From positions 178,389 to 242,388 of the forward strand of contig JAVBMV010000004.1 in NCBI GenBank assembly GCA_031552145.1: a DNA stretch of 64,000 nucleotides, given 5' to 3'. The notes beneath the pieces were generated by a model. The model was given only the letters and a program-made list of their open reading frames with translations, was not told the origin of the DNA and did no database searches. The position numbers and the translations under genes are program-made. Below are positions 63,864 through 64,000 of the stretch, piece after piece (the first letter of the stretch is position 1; each line of letters starts with the position of its first letter). This DNA comes from JAVBMV01 sp031552145 (GTDB lineage Bacteria > Myxococcota > Myxococcia > Myxococcales > UBA5297).

Positions 63864-64000
63864 GCGTCGCCGAGTCGGTGGCCCACACGAAGCCATGGAG
63901 CGGCGGTCGGATCTCGTGGCTCATCCACGCGAGGAACAGGCTCTTCGCCCGGCAGGCCTCCGCGGCGCGGGGTCGCGCCTCGGTGAGGGCTCGCTGCTGC
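63727..64000. repeat. 137-bp-arm inverted repeat (foldback) at the window end
   Basis: Bases 63727-63863 and the reverse complement of 63864-64000 align without gaps about the axis between 63863 and 63864, with 13 mismatches in 137 (about 90% identity). The second arm reads the same kinase H-box on the minus strand, with changes such as EIRTPLHG to EIRPPLHG. Eleven of the twelve affected codons are altered non-synonymously, so no selection is seen. The arms end only at the window edge and may be longer. Confidence 0.85.

Noticed and set aside
63671..63928. Minus-strand gene at the window end with a kinase-like H-box
   Set aside because: It is the mirror of the plus-strand kinase created by the foldback, not an independent gene.

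Overview
The window is a high-GC chromosomal segment (by eye about two thirds G+C), densely packed with four-base ATGA/GTGA gene overlaps. Gene content fits a deltaproteobacterial or Myxococcota-like Gram-negative: outer-membrane proteins (BtuB, TolC), many lipoproteins with a Cys-rich or Asp/Thr/Gly-repeat linker after the lipobox, a CarD-type regulator with a histone-like tail, and a TPR protein with an N-terminal zinc ribbon and GYF-like domain. This taxonomic reading is inference; no rRNA gene is present. No tRNA gene was recognised, and no gene-free stretch exceeds 300 bases.

Region 1 (1-10.4 kb, minus strand) is housekeeping. In transcription order: a PpiD/SurA-like chaperone, maf, a YggS-family PLP protein, an M23 peptidase, secA, rpsB, tsf (strong terminator), then mraZ, a STAS-domain gene and rsmH, the start of a division/cell-wall cluster that runs off the left edge. 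Region 2 (10.6-15.3 kb, plus) is the rod-shape operon mreC-mreD-mrdA-rodA without mreB. A large TPR membrane protein and a FabH-type ketosynthase follow.

Region 3 (20.1-29.4 kb) is vitamin handling. A TPP riboswitch lies over the thiC ribosome-binding site. A cobalamin riboswitch with its own promoter then leads btuB, a beta-propeller-like lipoprotein, btuF, btuC and btuD, with a convergent tonB and a HIT gene. The lipoprotein is a candidate BtuG-like surface cobalamin-capture protein outside Bacteroidota.

Region 4 (29.6-35.7 kb) has a SurA-N/DsbA lipoprotein, the CarD-like regulator, an archaemetzincin with altered catalytic residues, a membrane-anchored protein and a GT39-like glycosyltransferase. 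Region 5 (35.8-44.7 kb) has rarD, a Ski2-like helicase, a sirtuin and two divergent large lipoproteins, one a gluzincin-type metalloprotease.

Region 6 (44.7-50.1 kb) is a compact shikimate operon: an aroK-aroD-aroE trifunctional fusion, then aroC, aroB and aroA. Directly after it, two arrays of three 22-bp-period repeats bracket a small accessory module (an RCC1-repeat lipoprotein and a DUF4143 ATPase). Region 7 (52.5-55.6 kb, minus) is a deoxyhypusine-synthase-like gene with a DprE1/DprE2-like pair. Region 8 (56.7-62.8 kb) is a MarR-regulated TolC/HlyD/RND efflux operon.

The window ends in a histidine kinase whose sequence folds back on itself at about 63,863. The last 137 bases mirror the preceding 137, which looks like an assembly or amplification artefact.
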